Source of the DNA: Cytophagaceae bacterium
GTDB lineage: Bacteria > Bacteroidota > Bacteroidia > Cytophagales > Spirosomataceae
Reading direction: 5' to 3'
Assembly (NCBI GenBank): GCA_027491195.1
Contig: JAIXWQ010000011.1
Coordinates: forward strand, 186,001-250,000
DNA length: 64,000 bases
Below, in pieces: positions 43,541 to 53,133 of the stretch. The notes beneath the pieces are model-generated. The model worked only from the letters and a program-made list of their open reading frames with translations, ran no database searches and was not told where the DNA came from. Each line of letters starts with the position of its first letter. Position 1 is the first letter of the stretch. The position numbers and the translations under genes are program-made.

Positions 43541-44048
43541 TCTTCGTGTGGATTCGGGGCATTTGAATCAGCTCCATGTCATAAATACGTTTCCCATCAA
43601 TCTTGAATTGCAGGGCGGTTTGCTCTTGATGAAAACCATGTTGACCTGCTGCCCCTGGGTTTAGAAACAACATCTGATTTCGATTCTGATCCCTTTTCAC
43701 CTGCAAAATATGGGAGTGTCCGCAGACAAAAATATCCGGCAGCCCCATTGCAAACGTTTCTAATGCATCTGGCTTATAAGAAGAGGGCGCACCCGCAATA
43801 TGCGTCATGGCAACGCTTACTTGCTCACAGGTGAATCGAGCGATTTTGGGAAACATATTTCGAATCGTCCGGTCATCAATATTCCCATAGACGCCATACA
43901 CCGGCTTTCCAAAACCCATCAAGGTATCCGCCACTGCGACAGAACCCCAATCTCCCCCATGCCAAATCTGGTCACAAGCTTCCACATGCGGAATCAAGCG
44001 CGGATCTAGATAACTATGGGTATCAGAAAGGACTAAAATCTGTTGCAT
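43533..44048 (-). CDS. Metallophosphoesterase, YfcE/MJ0936-like
   Basis: A 171-residue calcineurin-like phosphodiesterase. The metal-binding motifs are LSDTHSY, HGGDWG, VYGNIDD, THIAG and CGHSHI, in the expected order and complete. YfcE-type enzymes hydrolyse phosphodiesters of uncertain natural substrate. It begins one base before... immediately after the stop of the zinc phospholipase C-like gene on the same strand, and is last of that run. Confidence 0.9.
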   Translation of the reverse strand: MQQILVLSDTHSYLDPRLIPHVEACDQIWHGGDWGSVAVADTLMGFGKPVYGVYGNIDDRTIRNMFPKIARFTCEQVSVAMTHIAGAPSSYKPDALETFAMGLPDIFVCGHSHILQVKRDQNRNQMLFLNPGAAGQHGFHQEQTALQFKIDGKRIYDMELIQMPRIHTKIK

Positions 44049-45014
44049 CTACTTGTGTAGGGAAATCAATTTACCGGTAGAGATTAACGTATTTGACTTC
44101 CATTGAGCTTTTTCTGCTTCGAAAGACGCCTTCTTTTCCGCCGAAATATCTTTCGTCACCCAGGCTGGTGAACCCGCATCCTTCCAAGCTGAATACCAAA
44201 ATGAAGCCACTCGTTGAGAGGATTGAATCATGCGATTCGGAATGGAAGCTCCCATTTTATCACCAAAGGCTTGAATAAACTCATCCGTATAGTAGCGCTG
44301 CACCTTACCATAGCGCTCCACCATTTTAAAGGACTTATCCTCCCCTAAAGCTTTTCGAACCTCTGTTTCCGCCTGAAACATGGCTGGAAGCATCGAGTGA
44401 GATTCTAACAAAACCTGGAATATAAAATCCTGAGGTTTCGCAATATACGTGGCCGCCTGAGGTTGATATAAGGCATAATTTCTCAATTGTGCTTCCGGAA
44501 CTAAGCTCTCCCATAGAACATGCATGCCTTTTTGGTTCGTTAACTGACCGTCGTGATTTTTCGTCGTGTGCAAAGGAACGTGTGCGTCAGAAACATAATG
44601 CCCTAAATCTGCTGCGTAGAATAAGACAGAATCGCGCAATTCATTTTTGAAGGCATGGACTAAACGTCCATACACTCGATTCACTTCCCAAGGCACCAAA
44701 CCTTCCTTACGTAAACTATCGAAGCTATATTTTGCCACGGCTTGTTTAAAATCATGGGGAATATCTGTCCGGTAATTAGGACCAAAAATAGCCGCGTCCA
44801 TATCCAAGTAATGCTTCGAATCCTCCGTTTTGTCATCTTTTCGACGCACATCGGGACGAACCGACTGTTGAACGATGTAGTCCTGATTTGCATAGAAGAA
44901 CAAGCCTAGGTCTGCAGGCAAAGGATAGATAGCAATTTGCTGTAAGGTTTTGTGAGCTAAAAAGCCCCAGGAAACCAAGAAACCACAGACAAGAACGAGA
45001 GATAATTTGCGCAT
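44049..45014 (-). CDS. Secreted zinc-dependent phospholipase C / S1-P1-nuclease-like protein
   Basis: A 322-residue protein starting MRKLSLVLVCGFLVSWGF at 45014, which gives a signal peptide; the longer frame overlaps the regulator gene. The first mature residue region WGFLAHKTL, the DLGHYVSDAHVPLHTTKNHDGQ motif, and other His and Asp residues are those of the three-zinc phospholipase C/nuclease fold. It begins one base after the stop of the hybrid two-component regulator. It may cleave phosphodiesters outside the cell; lipid or nucleic acid substrate is open. Confidence 0.8.
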   Translation of the reverse strand: MRKLSLVLVCGFLVSWGFLAHKTLQQIAIYPLPADLGLFFYANQDYIVQQSVRPDVRRKDDKTEDSKHYLDMDAAIFGPNYRTDIPHDFKQAVAKYSFDSLRKEGLVPWEVNRVYGRLVHAFKNELRDSVLFYAADLGHYVSDAHVPLHTTKNHDGQLTNQKGMHVLWESLVPEAQLRNYALYQPQAATYIAKPQDFIFQVLLESHSMLPAMFQAETEVRKALGEDKSFKMVERYGKVQRYYTDEFIQAFGDKMGASIPNRMIQSSQRVASFWYSAWKDAGSPAWVTKDISAEKKASFEAEKAQWKSNTLISTGKLISLHK

Positions 45015-45015
45015 A

Positions 45016-48000
45016 TTATTTTTTTGAAATGAATGTTTTAGGAGCGAATCCGTATTGTTTTTTAAAGGCTCTTGTAAAATAGGCCGGATCATTAAATCCT
45101 ACTTGATAGGCTACTTCTGATACATTTAATGAACCTTTTTCTAATAATATTCTAGCCTGTTGTAAGCGAATCGAACGAATAAACTCATTTCCAGCTAACG
45201 AAGTTAACATTTTCAATTTACGGTAGAGCTGCATCTTGCTCATATCTAAGGCATTCTCTAAATGCTCTACATCAAAATCAGCCTCGTCTAGATGCTCTAT
45301 CACCACCTGGGTGGCCTTAGATAAGAATTCATCTTCGAAGACAGGTGATTGTTGCAAGTCTTGGTTCATCACCGAATCCTGCCAACTCTTTCGCATGCGC
45401 TCTTTCGCCTCTAATAATTTAGCTACACGTAATTCTAAGATATCAGCGTGAAAAGGTTTGGAGATAAAATCATCCGCACCGGATTGCATTCCCTCGATTT
45501 GGCTCTCTTGAGAACTTTTAGAAGTCAAAATCACCACCGGTATGTGACTCGTTTTTGAATTCTTACGAATCTCCTTACACAGACTTACACCTGACATTCC
45601 CGGCATCATCCAATCCGTAATTACCATATCAGGTAAATACGTGAGAGCCATCTCCATCCCTTTTTCTCCTCTATCTGCCTCAATTACCTGGAATGATTTT
45701 TCGAAAATTTCCCGAATAAACGCGCGCATTTCCTCATGATCCTCGACGATTAAAAGAATTTGTTTTTCTTGCTGTATCGTTACGACTTCTTGACCTATTG
45801 ACTCATTGACTGCTGGAACACTTCCAGTCCTCACCCAGCTAGGTTCAAATGCCTCCCGAGTCACCGGGAAATGGAGTTTAAAAACGGAGCCTGCTCCTAA
45901 ATCACTTTGCACATCAATCGATCCGCGATGTACTTCGATCAGCTCCTTACACAAGGATAGCCCTACTCCCGTTCCCATCCGATCCACCTTTTCAGGGATT
46001 TGATAGAATCGGTCAAAAATATGCTGAATATGCTCCTCACTAATTCCTTTCCCTGTGTCCATTACCTGAATGGATACTTTTGAAATCGTCTCTTGCGCGT
46101 CCTGATAGGTTTTATGCAGTTCCAAACGGATACCAATGATGCCATCCTCCGGTGTAAATTTGAAGGCATTGGACAGTAAATTCGTTACACACTTTTCAAT
46201 AATATCCGCATCGTAATAGACAAAAAGCGAATCAAGCGGCGACTCCCACTTTAATTTGATTTGCTTTTGTTGTGCATACGCATCAAAACTCTGTTTGATG
46301 GAATTCAATTGTTTTACTAGATCATGCTTCTCCACCACAGGCTCCACATGACCGGATTCGATTTTCGATAGATCAAGTAGTTGATTAATTAAACGCAGGA
46401 GTTTTTGAGCATTTTGGTAAATCGAAATAATCTTCGTCTTCTGATCTTTATTCAAGCTCGCATTCGATATAAAATACTTCTCTAAAGGGCTGGTAATAAG
46501 CGTTAAAGGCGTACGCAATTCGTGTGAAATATTTGTAAAGAAATGCGTCTTTACCTGCTCTAATTCTTGAATGCGTTCCTTCTCAATTTCTTTCAAACGT
46601 ATATCGGTTCGGAAAGCCTCTCGTACCCGAACTTCGCGAATGAAGCCATAAATTAGAGCTCCTACCGCCACTAAATACAACAAATAGGCCCACCAGGTTT
46701 TATACCAAGGTGGCAAAACGGTTATAAGAAGTTCATAGGGCTTCTCCGCCCAAACACCATCCGAATTACTTGCCTTTACCTTAAACACATAATCCCCCGG
46801 ACTTAGATTCGTGTAAGTAACCGTGCGCTGAGTCCCTACTAAATTCCATTCCTTTTCAAAGCCCTCTAAATAGTAGGCATAGCGGTTGTTTTTAGGCCTT
46901 TGGTATTCCAGTGCAACAAAATCCAAACTGAAGACCGTTTGGTCTGGTTGCAAGATCAAGTGTTTAGTGGAGGAAATATCCTCTGTCAATGGAGAGTTCT
47001 CCTGACCCGCTTCCACCTCTTTATTAAAAATCTTTAATTTCGTAAAGAAAACAGGCGGAACATCTAGTCGCATGCGAAGACTATCTGACTTCAGGTAATT
47101 CAAGCCATTCACTCCTCCAAAAAACAGCCAATTTTGGCTATTTTTAGCCGCGGCACTCGTCATAAATTCCTTTCCCTGAAGACCATCTGCTTCTTCGAAG
47201 TTGACAAATTTCAAGGTTTTGGCATCCATCTTAGAAATACCTCCATTCGTCGAAAACCACAAATCCCCTTTCGCGTCCTCCACTAAACCACGTAATGAAT
47301 TACTGCCTAATCCATCATTCACCGTATACACCTTAAACCCCTTATCCGGTCCTAGGTATTGATTCAAACCTCCACCTTGCGTCATGACCCAGATGCGATT
47401 TTTACGATCTTGGTAAATTTTATTCACGTGATCATAACTCAAGGCTCCTTTTTCAGCAGATTTCACATAGTGGCGAATCTTGTGCGTTGAGATATCAAAA
47501 ACATATAAACCGAAACCAACAGTTCCTACCCATATCTCCGTCCCATTTAACACGTTGATGGCAGCAATTGACTTATTCAAAAAGGTAGACTTACCTAACT
47601 CTTTAATAGGGATCCGGTATTGCTTGGTGACAGGATTAAAAGATACGATACCCATTCCAGCTGTTCCAAGGAAAAACTCAGATTGAAATAAAGCCATCGT
47701 AGTAAAATTCGCTTCTCGCACACCCGGTTTGAATGGGAAATCTTTTAATTGATGCTCTTTTGTAAACAGATTAATTCCTTTCCCCCAAAGTCCGACCCAC
47801 ACCCCCCCATCACCTGAAGGCTGAATAAAATTAACATCATACGTTTCCGTTGAGTTTAATTTATTTGTAGTGGCACTCTTCAAATAATGGGTTACCTGAC
47901 CCGATTTATGATTAAAATAGGACAAGCCCACATTGCTTCCTACCCAAACACCCTTGTCCCCATCGGCTAATAAAGTGCTGACTTTATTACTCAAAAGCCC

Positions 48001-49056
48001 TTGAAGCGTATTCGGTTTATAGCGTAGAACAGAGAAACGAGGCTTTTGGAAGAAAGAAATATTCAATCCAGCCTCCCAAGTTCCTACCCAAGTATTTTGA
48101 TTCGCATCTGTGAACAAACTCATGATGGAATTAGAAGACAAGCCTAATTCCGGATCCGGGTTCGAAGGGATATTGGTATAGTTCTTAAAATCCTCGCCAT
48201 TTAACTTATATACCCCATTATCCGTACCTATCCACAAGTTTTGTAGCGCATCTTTGGCTAAAGAAGTCACAATGTTTTGACGAGATAAGGGATCGGAAGA
48301 CTGGTAGAAAACAACTTTAAATTGCTGCGTTTTAGGCGTAAAGCGGTAAATCCCTCTACCATCCGTACCGACTAAAATATCCCCATTATTTGTTTCAAAT
48401 AAGGCTCTCACCCGATAATTCGCTGCTCCAAACTGATAAGGGATAAAGCTATGCGCGTTTAACTGTGATAATAAATAACCGGTTCGCGTTCCCATCCATA
48501 CCGTACCCGAGGAGTGTTTAAATAGACGAACCACTTCTTTTACAAAAGGATTCTTCCACTCTGATTCCGTAGGGCTAACCTGATTCGTTCGAATATCATA
48601 CACTAGATATCCCAGACCTAAAACGGCCACCCCCATCTTCCCCTTTCCTAGATTAAGGATACTCGGAATATTCGCATTGGACAAATCTTGCCCGCCAGGT
48701 CCTTTCGAAAACCGGGTGATTTTCCCAGTGGAAAGTTCAATTTTGTTTAAACCAGAATTACGCGTTCCTACCCATAGATTCCCCAAATCATCCTCCGCCA
48801 CGGTAAAAATCTCACTCCCACTTAGGGTTTTAGGATCACTCGGATCATTTCGATAGATCTTAAAATTATGGCCATCGTAGCGATTCAAACCATCACCCGT
48901 TGCGAACCACAAGAAGCCTTTTTTATCTTGAATGATTTTATAAACTGAGCTTTGAGAAAGCCCAGAGGCAGTACTGAGACGTTCATAACGTGTCTGCTTT
49001 TGGGCAGTTGCACCCAAAGAAAGCAATAACAAGAAACCGATTAGGGCCTTTTTCAT
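45016..49056 (-). CDS. Hybrid two-component sensor kinase / response regulator (HTCS)
   Basis: A 1346-residue one-protein phosphorelay of the type that controls polysaccharide use in Bacteroidota. In order: signal peptide (1-18), periplasmic beta-propeller repeats (about 25-700, with many W-x-G-T and LWVGT repeats), Y_Y_Y domain (about 725-790, NRYAYYLEGFEKEW), membrane helix (about 800), HisKA with His845 in ISHELRTP, HATPase (NLLSNAFKFTP, DTGKGIS, GVGLSL), receiver with Asp1148 in VITDWMMPG, and an AraC-type DNA-binding domain (about 1245-1346). No SusC/SusD or polysaccharide-lyase gene is adjacent, so its regulon is elsewhere, or is the downstream phospholipase C-like gene. Confidence 0.95.
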   Translation of the reverse strand: MKKALIGFLLLLSLGATAQKQTRYERLSTASGLSQSSVYKIIQDKKGFLWFATGDGLNRYDGHNFKIYRNDPSDPKTLSGSEIFTVAEDDLGNLWVGTRNSGLNKIELSTGKITRFSKGPGGQDLSNANIPSILNLGKGKMGVAVLGLGYLVYDIRTNQVSPTESEWKNPFVKEVVRLFKHSSGTVWMGTRTGYLLSQLNAHSFIPYQFGAANYRVRALFETNNGDILVGTDGRGIYRFTPKTQQFKVVFYQSSDPLSRQNIVTSLAKDALQNLWIGTDNGVYKLNGEDFKNYTNIPSNPDPELGLSSNSIMSLFTDANQNTWVGTWEAGLNISFFQKPRFSVLRYKPNTLQGLLSNKVSTLLADGDKGVWVGSNVGLSYFNHKSGQVTHYLKSATTNKLNSTETYDVNFIQPSGDGGVWVGLWGKGINLFTKEHQLKDFPFKPGVREANFTTMALFQSEFFLGTAGMGIVSFNPVTKQYRIPIKELGKSTFLNKSIAAINVLNGTEIWVGTVGFGLYVFDISTHKIRHYVKSAEKGALSYDHVNKIYQDRKNRIWVMTQGGGLNQYLGPDKGFKVYTVNDGLGSNSLRGLVEDAKGDLWFSTNGGISKMDAKTLKFVNFEEADGLQGKEFMTSAAAKNSQNWLFFGGVNGLNYLKSDSLRMRLDVPPVFFTKLKIFNKEVEAGQENSPLTEDISSTKHLILQPDQTVFSLDFVALEYQRPKNNRYAYYLEGFEKEWNLVGTQRTVTYTNLSPGDYVFKVKASNSDGVWAEKPYELLITVLPPWYKTWWAYLLYLVAVGALIYGFIREVRVREAFRTDIRLKEIEKERIQELEQVKTHFFTNISHELRTPLTLITSPLEKYFISNASLNKDQKTKIISIYQNAQKLLRLINQLLDLSKIESGHVEPVVEKHDLVKQLNSIKQSFDAYAQQKQIKLKWESPLDSLFVYYDADIIEKCVTNLLSNAFKFTPEDGIIGIRLELHKTYQDAQETISKVSIQVMDTGKGISEEHIQHIFDRFYQIPEKVDRMGTGVGLSLCKELIEVHRGSIDVQSDLGAGSVFKLHFPVTREAFEPSWVRTGSVPAVNESIGQEVVTIQQEKQILLIVEDHEEMRAFIREIFEKSFQVIEADRGEKGMEMALTYLPDMVITDWMMPGMSGVSLCKEIRKNSKTSHIPVVILTSKSSQESQIEGMQSGADDFISKPFHADILELRVAKLLEAKERMRKSWQDSVMNQDLQQSPVFEDEFLSKATQVVIEHLDEADFDVEHLENALDMSKMQLYRKLKMLTSLAGNEFIRSIRLQQARILLEKGSLNVSEVAYQVGFNDPAYFTRAFKKQYGFAPKTFISKK

Positions 49057-49117
49057 ACGAACAATAAAATTAGGGAATAATACCAGGAAATTGGACGGAT
49101 TTATCCTGAAATAAACA

Positions 49118-49158
49118 TTTGCAAGAATTGTCCTCGTATTTGTAAGATTCGTCCTATG
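49118..49158. promoter_or_regulatory. Tandem 17-bp direct repeats, 21 bp apart, between two divergent regulator genes
   Basis: TTTGCAAGAATTGTCCT (from 49118) and TTTGTAAGATTCGTCCT (from 49139) agree at 14 of 17 bases and are 21 bp apart, two turns of the helix, so both sit on the same face. They lie 20-60 bp upstream of the GntR gene's -7 box. A related inverted copy, GGACGGATTTA, is at 49093. Likely binding sites for either regulator. Confidence 0.5.
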
Positions 49159-49177
49159 CTACACTGGGCTATGTGGG

Positions 49178-49185
49178 TAATTTTG
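49178..49185 (+). promoter_or_regulatory. -7 box of the GntR-family gene
   Basis: TAATTTTG matches TAnnTTTG and ends 21 bases before the ATG at 49207. It lies inside the longer reading frame from 49156, which it argues against. Confidence 0.5.
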
Positions 49186-49206
49186 AACCAAGAATTTTTC
49201 TTCGAT

Positions 49207-50229
49207 ATGAATAAAACATTTGTTTCATTTAACGTAAAGAATTCAGGAAACAAACTTCCTAAATACCAGCAATTAGTGAATTCACTTTTGCAGGATATTG
49301 AGATGGGGGAATTAAAACCTGGCGAGCGATTGCCGTCCATTAATGAGGCGTCGGAAGAATGCTACCTTTCTCGGGATACTGTGGAGAGAGCCTACACCGA
49401 ATTGCATAAAATGGGTGCGATCACGTCCATTTTCCGCAAAGGGTATTTCATCTCAGAATCTAGTCTAAAAGTGAAGACCAAAGTTCTTTTTCTGATCGGT
49501 CGAATGACAGAAACGAACCAAACCTTATACAATGCCTTTTTAGATCATTTCGGCAAAAACGTGATGGTCGATATTTATACCTACCAGTACAAGCCGCGTG
49601 AATTCAAAGAAATCATCGGGCAGCAACTTGGTAATTACCATTATTACTTGATTCAGCCTCATTTAATTGACGAGGATGAAGAAACAGTGAAGATTTTACA
49701 AAAAATAGCTGGGGATCGTTTGATTTTATTGGACCAGAACTTCGGTACCATCCGTCATTCTAGTCTGATTTGCCCACCGAATCCCTCGCTAAAAAAGATT
49801 TTTAATACCCAACTAAACCTGTTTAATAAGTACCGCAGTCTTAATTTAGTTTTGAGCGAAGACGAATACTTCGATCCTGAATTAATCAATGCGTGCAGTG
49901 AATTCTGCGAAGCGAATTCATTGAATTTCCAAGTATTAGATGGCCTAGAAGAGGACGATTACAGACAAAATGAGGTTTACTTCACCTTGTCAGACACCGA
50001 TCTTTTTCAGGCTATCAAATACGCGGAGAAAAAGAAGTGGACTTTAGGAAAAGACGTGGGAATCATATCCCTGAATGACCATCCATTTAAAGAGATCATT
50101 GCCGGCGGAATCACAGTCGTGAGTACTCACCCGGAGAAGTTAGGCCAAAAAGCAGCCGAAATGATCCTCAACAATAAAAAGACAGCTGAGGTCATCGAAC
50201 CCAGCTTACTTATACGATTATCACTTTAG
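49207..50229 (+). CDS. GntR-family regulator with LacI-type sensor domain
   Basis: A 340-residue regulator. The winged helix-turn-helix (about residues 12-85) contains KYQQLVNSLLQDIEMGELKPGERLPSINEASEECYLSRDTVERAYTEL. The C-terminal 240 residues form a periplasmic-binding-protein-like sensor (VLFLIGRMTETNQTLYNAF to GGITVVSTHPEKLGQKAAEMIL). This architecture is usual for sugar-responsive regulators. The start at 49207 (MNKTFVSFNV) is chosen by the promoter position. It is divergent from the HTCS gene and may regulate itself through the 17-bp repeats. Ligand unknown. Confidence 0.88.
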   Translation: MNKTFVSFNVKNSGNKLPKYQQLVNSLLQDIEMGELKPGERLPSINEASEECYLSRDTVERAYTELHKMGAITSIFRKGYFISESSLKVKTKVLFLIGRMTETNQTLYNAFLDHFGKNVMVDIYTYQYKPREFKEIIGQQLGNYHYYLIQPHLIDEDEETVKILQKIAGDRLILLDQNFGTIRHSSLICPPNPSLKKIFNTQLNLFNKYRSLNLVLSEDEYFDPELINACSEFCEANSLNFQVLDGLEEDDYRQNEVYFTLSDTDLFQAIKYAEKKKWTLGKDVGIISLNDHPFKEIIAGGITVVSTHPEKLGQKAAEMILNNKKTAEVIEPSLLIRLSL

Positions 50230-50245
50230 GGTTTTATTTTGCTTG

Positions 50246-50278
50246 AAAAGGGCCGTGGATTCACGGCCACTTTTTTTT
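50246..50278 (+). terminator. Terminator of the GntR-family gene
   Basis: GGCCGTG-GATT-CACGGCC is a 7-bp GC-rich stem followed by AC and eight T. The stem covers the last codons of the convergent queG gene. Confidence 0.8.
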
Positions 50279-51178
50279 CACATAATCGATGTTTCGCTGA
50301 ATGCCCTTCAGCTTCGTGCGTTTTATAGCAGAATAATGGAAAAGCGTTTGAAAAACTTCCTCTGAAAGTCCTTCCCAATCCACTTCCCGTAAATTCGTAT
50401 CAAATCTCGGTTCATTATGCGGCTTCGAAAAACGATTCCAAGGACACACATCTTGGCAAATATCACAGCCGAAAATCCAGTTTTCGAAATCACCAGTTAG
50501 ATTTGCCGGCATTTGGTCTTTTAACTCAATCGTAAAATACGATATGCACTTACTCCCATCCACTACATAGGGTGTAATCGCCTCCGTCGGACAAGCATCA
50601 AGGCAACGAGTGCAAGTACCACAAAAATCCTTAATAGGTCCATCAGGAGCCGCTTTCAAATCAATTAATAGCTCCGCTAAGAAATAGAAGCTTCCTTTTT
50701 TCGGGATAATCAAATTCGCATTCTTCCCAATCCAACCTAATCCTGATTTCTTCGCCCAAGCCTTTTCTAAAACAGGCGCAGAATCCACAAACATCCGCCC
50801 AGCAAATTCGCCCACCTCCTCTTGAAGTGAATCCCACAGCATCTGCATCTTGTCTTTGATTACCCGGTGGTAATCTTCGCCATAGGCGTACTTCGAAATC
50901 TTAAAGGGATTTGCCTGAATTTCTTCTGAAGGGAAGTAATTGTAGACCAGTGAAACGACGGTTTGACAACCATCTACCAGCTTTCTTGGATCTAATCTTT
51001 TATCAAAATGATTCGCCATATAGGCCATTTCGCCGTGTTGATTCGAATTCAACCAAGCTTCTAGCCGAGGAGCTTCTTCTTCTAGAAATCCCGCCTCCGA
51101 AATACCACAAAAAGCAAAACCGAATTGCTGGGCTTTGGACTTGATGATTCGTGAAATTTCTGCTGGACTTTTTGACAT
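50261..51178 (-). CDS. queG: Epoxyqueuosine reductase
   Basis: A 305-residue cobalamin- and iron-sulfur-dependent enzyme making queuosine from epoxyqueuosine in tRNA. The N-terminal domain binds cobalamin; the two [4Fe-4S] sites are [16 protein letters not shown] and [13 protein letters not shown]. The C-terminus lacks the HEAT-like extension found in longer QueG proteins. It ends inside the terminator of the GntR-family gene and seems monocistronic. Confidence 0.95.
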   Translation of the reverse strand: MSKSPAEISRIIKSKAQQFGFAFCGISEAGFLEEEAPRLEAWLNSNQHGEMAYMANHFDKRLDPRKLVDGCQTVVSLVYNYFPSEEIQANPFKISKYAYGEDYHRVIKDKMQMLWDSLQEEVGEFAGRMFVDSAPVLEKAWAKKSGLGWIGKNANLIIPKKGSFYFLAELLIDLKAAPDGPIKDFCGTCTRCLDACPTEAITPYVVDGSKCISYFTIELKDQMPANLTGDFENWIFGCDICQDVCPWNRFSKPHNEPRFDTNLREVDWEGLSEEVFQTLFHYSAIKRTKLKGIQRNIDYVKKKWP

Positions 51179-51244
51179 TTGCCTAAAATTACAAAGGGCG
51201 TTTCATTTATGCCAAAGTGTCAGAAAATTGTTTTTGGTATTGAA

Positions 51245-51276
51245 TTTGTATCAAGGATTTCGCAATCGTAATTTTG
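51245..51276 (+). promoter_or_regulatory. Promoter of grpE-dnaJ
   Basis: TTTG (51245-51248) and TAATTTTG (51269-51276) are separated by 20 bases, the Bacteroidota -33/-7 arrangement. The ATG of grpE is only 4 bases after the -7 box, so transcription should begin at or next to the start codon and the mRNA would be nearly leaderless. Confidence 0.65.
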
Positions 51277-51280
51277 TAGT

Positions 51281-51790
51281 ATGAAAAAGAAAGAAAACGA
51301 ACAAACGCCTGAGGAAGAAATCATTCAAAACCAAGAAGAAACAAGCCCTGAGACAGAGGAGACAGCTCCTGTGGACGAATTAGCGGAAATGAAGGAGAAA
51401 TACCTTCGCTTGTATTCAGACTTCGAAAACTTCCGTAAACGTACGGCAAAAGAGAAAATAGAGCTTATCCAAACCGCATCAGAACGTTTAATCGTTGACT
51501 TATTACCTGTCATCGATGACTATGAGCGGGCATTAGCGAATGCTCCAGAAGGAGAAATATCAGAAGGCACTCAATTAATCTTCACTAAAATTGGAAACAT
51601 TCTTCAATCCCAAGGCTTGAAAGAACTACCCGCAAAAGGAGAAGTATTCGATGCCGAAATCCACGACTGCATCACGCAATTCCCTGCACCTAGCGAGGAA
51701 GAGAAAGGTAAAGTAGTAGAGGTAGTTGAAAAAGGATATAAATTACATGAAAAAGTCATCCGCTTCGCGAAAGTGGTGGTCGGAAATTAA
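51281..51790 (+). CDS. grpE: Nucleotide exchange factor GrpE
   Basis: A 169-residue co-chaperone that releases ADP from DnaK. An acidic, poorly ordered N-terminus (about 1-40) precedes the coiled-coil (LAEMKEKYLRLYSDFENFRKRTAKEK) and a beta-rich head (about 105-169, ending HEKVIRFAKVVVGN). It is followed 6 bases later by dnaJ. Promoter overlaps the immediate upstream region. Normal length. Confidence 0.95.
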   Translation: MKKKENEQTPEEEIIQNQEETSPETEETAPVDELAEMKEKYLRLYSDFENFRKRTAKEKIELIQTASERLIVDLLPVIDDYERALANAPEGEISEGTQLIFTKIGNILQSQGLKELPAKGEVFDAEIHDCITQFPAPSEEEKGKVVEVVEKGYKLHEKVIRFAKVVVGN

Positions 51791-51796
51791 TAGATA

Positions 51797-52957
51797 ATGG
51801 CGTCAAAAAGAGATTATTACGAGATATTAGGTGTTTCTAAATCCGCGTCGGAGGATGAAATCAAGAAGGCATACCGCAAAATGGCGGTCAAATACCATCC
51901 AGATAAAAACCCCGATAACAAAGAGGCTGAAGAAAAATTCAAAGAAGCTGCTGAGGCCTATGAGGTTTTAAGTAACTCCCAAAAGAAGGCACAATACGAC
52001 CGTTTCGGTCACGCTGGAATGGGTGGAGCTGCTGGCGGTGGTTTTGGCGGTGGCGGAATGAACATGGAAGACATCTTCTCGCAATTCGGAGATATCTTCG
52101 GTGGCGGAGACGATAGTCCCTTCGGCAGTTTCTTCAATCAAGGTCGTGGAGGTGGAAGACGCCAACGCAAAGGAACCGATCTACGCATCAAGTTGAAATT
52201 AAACTTAGAGGAGATCGCGAACGGGGTAGAAAAGAAAATCAAAGTAAAACGCCACGTAGCTTGTAAATCATGCTCCGGAAATGGCTCTAAGAACGGTACT
52301 GACCTAAAATCATGCGGTACTTGCCAAGGTTCAGGTCAAGTACGTCAAGTACAACAAACGATGTTAGGCCAAATGGTCACCTCTTCTACTTGCCCTCATT
52401 GTAATGGAGAAGGAAAAACGGTGGGTGCTAAATGTGGCGATTGCTTCGGAGAAGGCCGCGTTCTAGAAGAAGAAATCATCCCAATCAAAATTCCAGCAGG
52501 CGTTTCAAATGACATGCAACTATCGATGACGGGAAAAGGTAATGTCCCTCCTCGTGGCGGCGTGGCTGGTGATCTTTTAATCGTGATTGAGGAAGAAGCA
52601 CATGATTTATTACACCGCGATGGAAACAACGTCATTTTTGACTTGTACGTTAACTTCGTGGATGCAGCCTTAGGAACATCAGTAGAAGTGCCTACCATCG
52701 GTGGTAAAGCAAAGATTACCTTAGAGGCTGGAACTCAAAGCGGAAAGATCCTACGCTTAAAAGGAAAAGGGATCAAAGAATTGAATGGCTATTCCATCGG
52801 AGATCAATTAGTACACGTGAATATCTGGACGCCTAAACAAGTCACCAAAGAAGAATCGGAACTATTAGAAAAGCTTCGCTCCTCCCCTAACTTCGCCCCA
52901 CAACCTGGGAAATCGGAGAAAGGATTCTTTCATAAGGTGAGGGATATGTTTTCATAA
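51797..52957 (+). CDS. dnaJ: Chaperone protein DnaJ
   Basis: A 386-residue type I J protein. The J domain (residues 4-70) has the HPD motif in YHPDKNPD, the glycine-rich linker follows (75-125), and four zinc-binding repeats [24 protein letters not shown] and CGDCFGEG lie at about 155-220. The C-terminal substrate-binding domains follow. It works with DnaK and GrpE; dnaK is not in the window. The stop codon is in a perfect 14-bp hairpin (52949-52979) opening repeat element C. Confidence 0.96.
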   Translation: MASKRDYYEILGVSKSASEDEIKKAYRKMAVKYHPDKNPDNKEAEEKFKEAAEAYEVLSNSQKKAQYDRFGHAGMGGAAGGGFGGGGMNMEDIFSQFGDIFGGGDDSPFGSFFNQGRGGGRRQRKGTDLRIKLKLNLEEIANGVEKKIKVKRHVACKSCSGNGSKNGTDLKSCGTCQGSGQVRQVQQTMLGQMVTSSTCPHCNGEGKTVGAKCGDCFGEGRVLEEEIIPIKIPAGVSNDMQLSMTGKGNVPPRGGVAGDLLIVIEEEAHDLLHRDGNNVIFDLYVNFVDAALGTSVEVPTIGGKAKITLEAGTQSGKILRLKGKGIKELNGYSIGDQLVHVNIWTPKQVTKEESELLEKLRSSPNFAPQPGKSEKGFFHKVRDMFS

Positions 52958-53133
52958 AAAGCGATGCTTTTTATGAAAACAAAGAATAAAGAATAAAGAA
53001 TAAAGAATAGTTTAGGAATAAAAAGAGCGGCAATTGCCGCTCTTTTTATGTTCTATGAAAAAACATTTCAGAAATCATCGCCGAAGGCGAATCCAACTTT
53101 ATGCTTTATTCTTTGTGCTTTATGCTTTCTATT
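52949..53133. repeat. Convergent-gap element C (heptad arrays, palindrome, terminator; inverted relative to A and B)
   Basis: This fills the 171-base gap between the dnaJ and DUF2723 stop codons. It has a perfect 14-bp stop hairpin with loop GAT (52949-52979), four exact AAAGAAT heptads (52981-53008), a terminator that is a perfect 32-base palindrome (53018-53049), then on the other side a TGAAATGTTT-like box (53061-53070, reverse), ATCGCC-GAA-GGCGAAT (53077-53092) and an inverted heptad array (53097-53128). The reverse complement lines up with elements A and B. Confidence 0.85.
53018..53049. terminator. Terminator inside element C
   Basis: A perfect 32-base palindrome with AAAAAGAGCGGCAA on one arm and T-runs on both strands; it serves dnaJ and the DUF2723 gene. 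Confidence 0.85.

Noticed and set aside
49156-49206. Longer GntR-family protein
   Set aside because: The -7 box at 49178 lies inside the extension.
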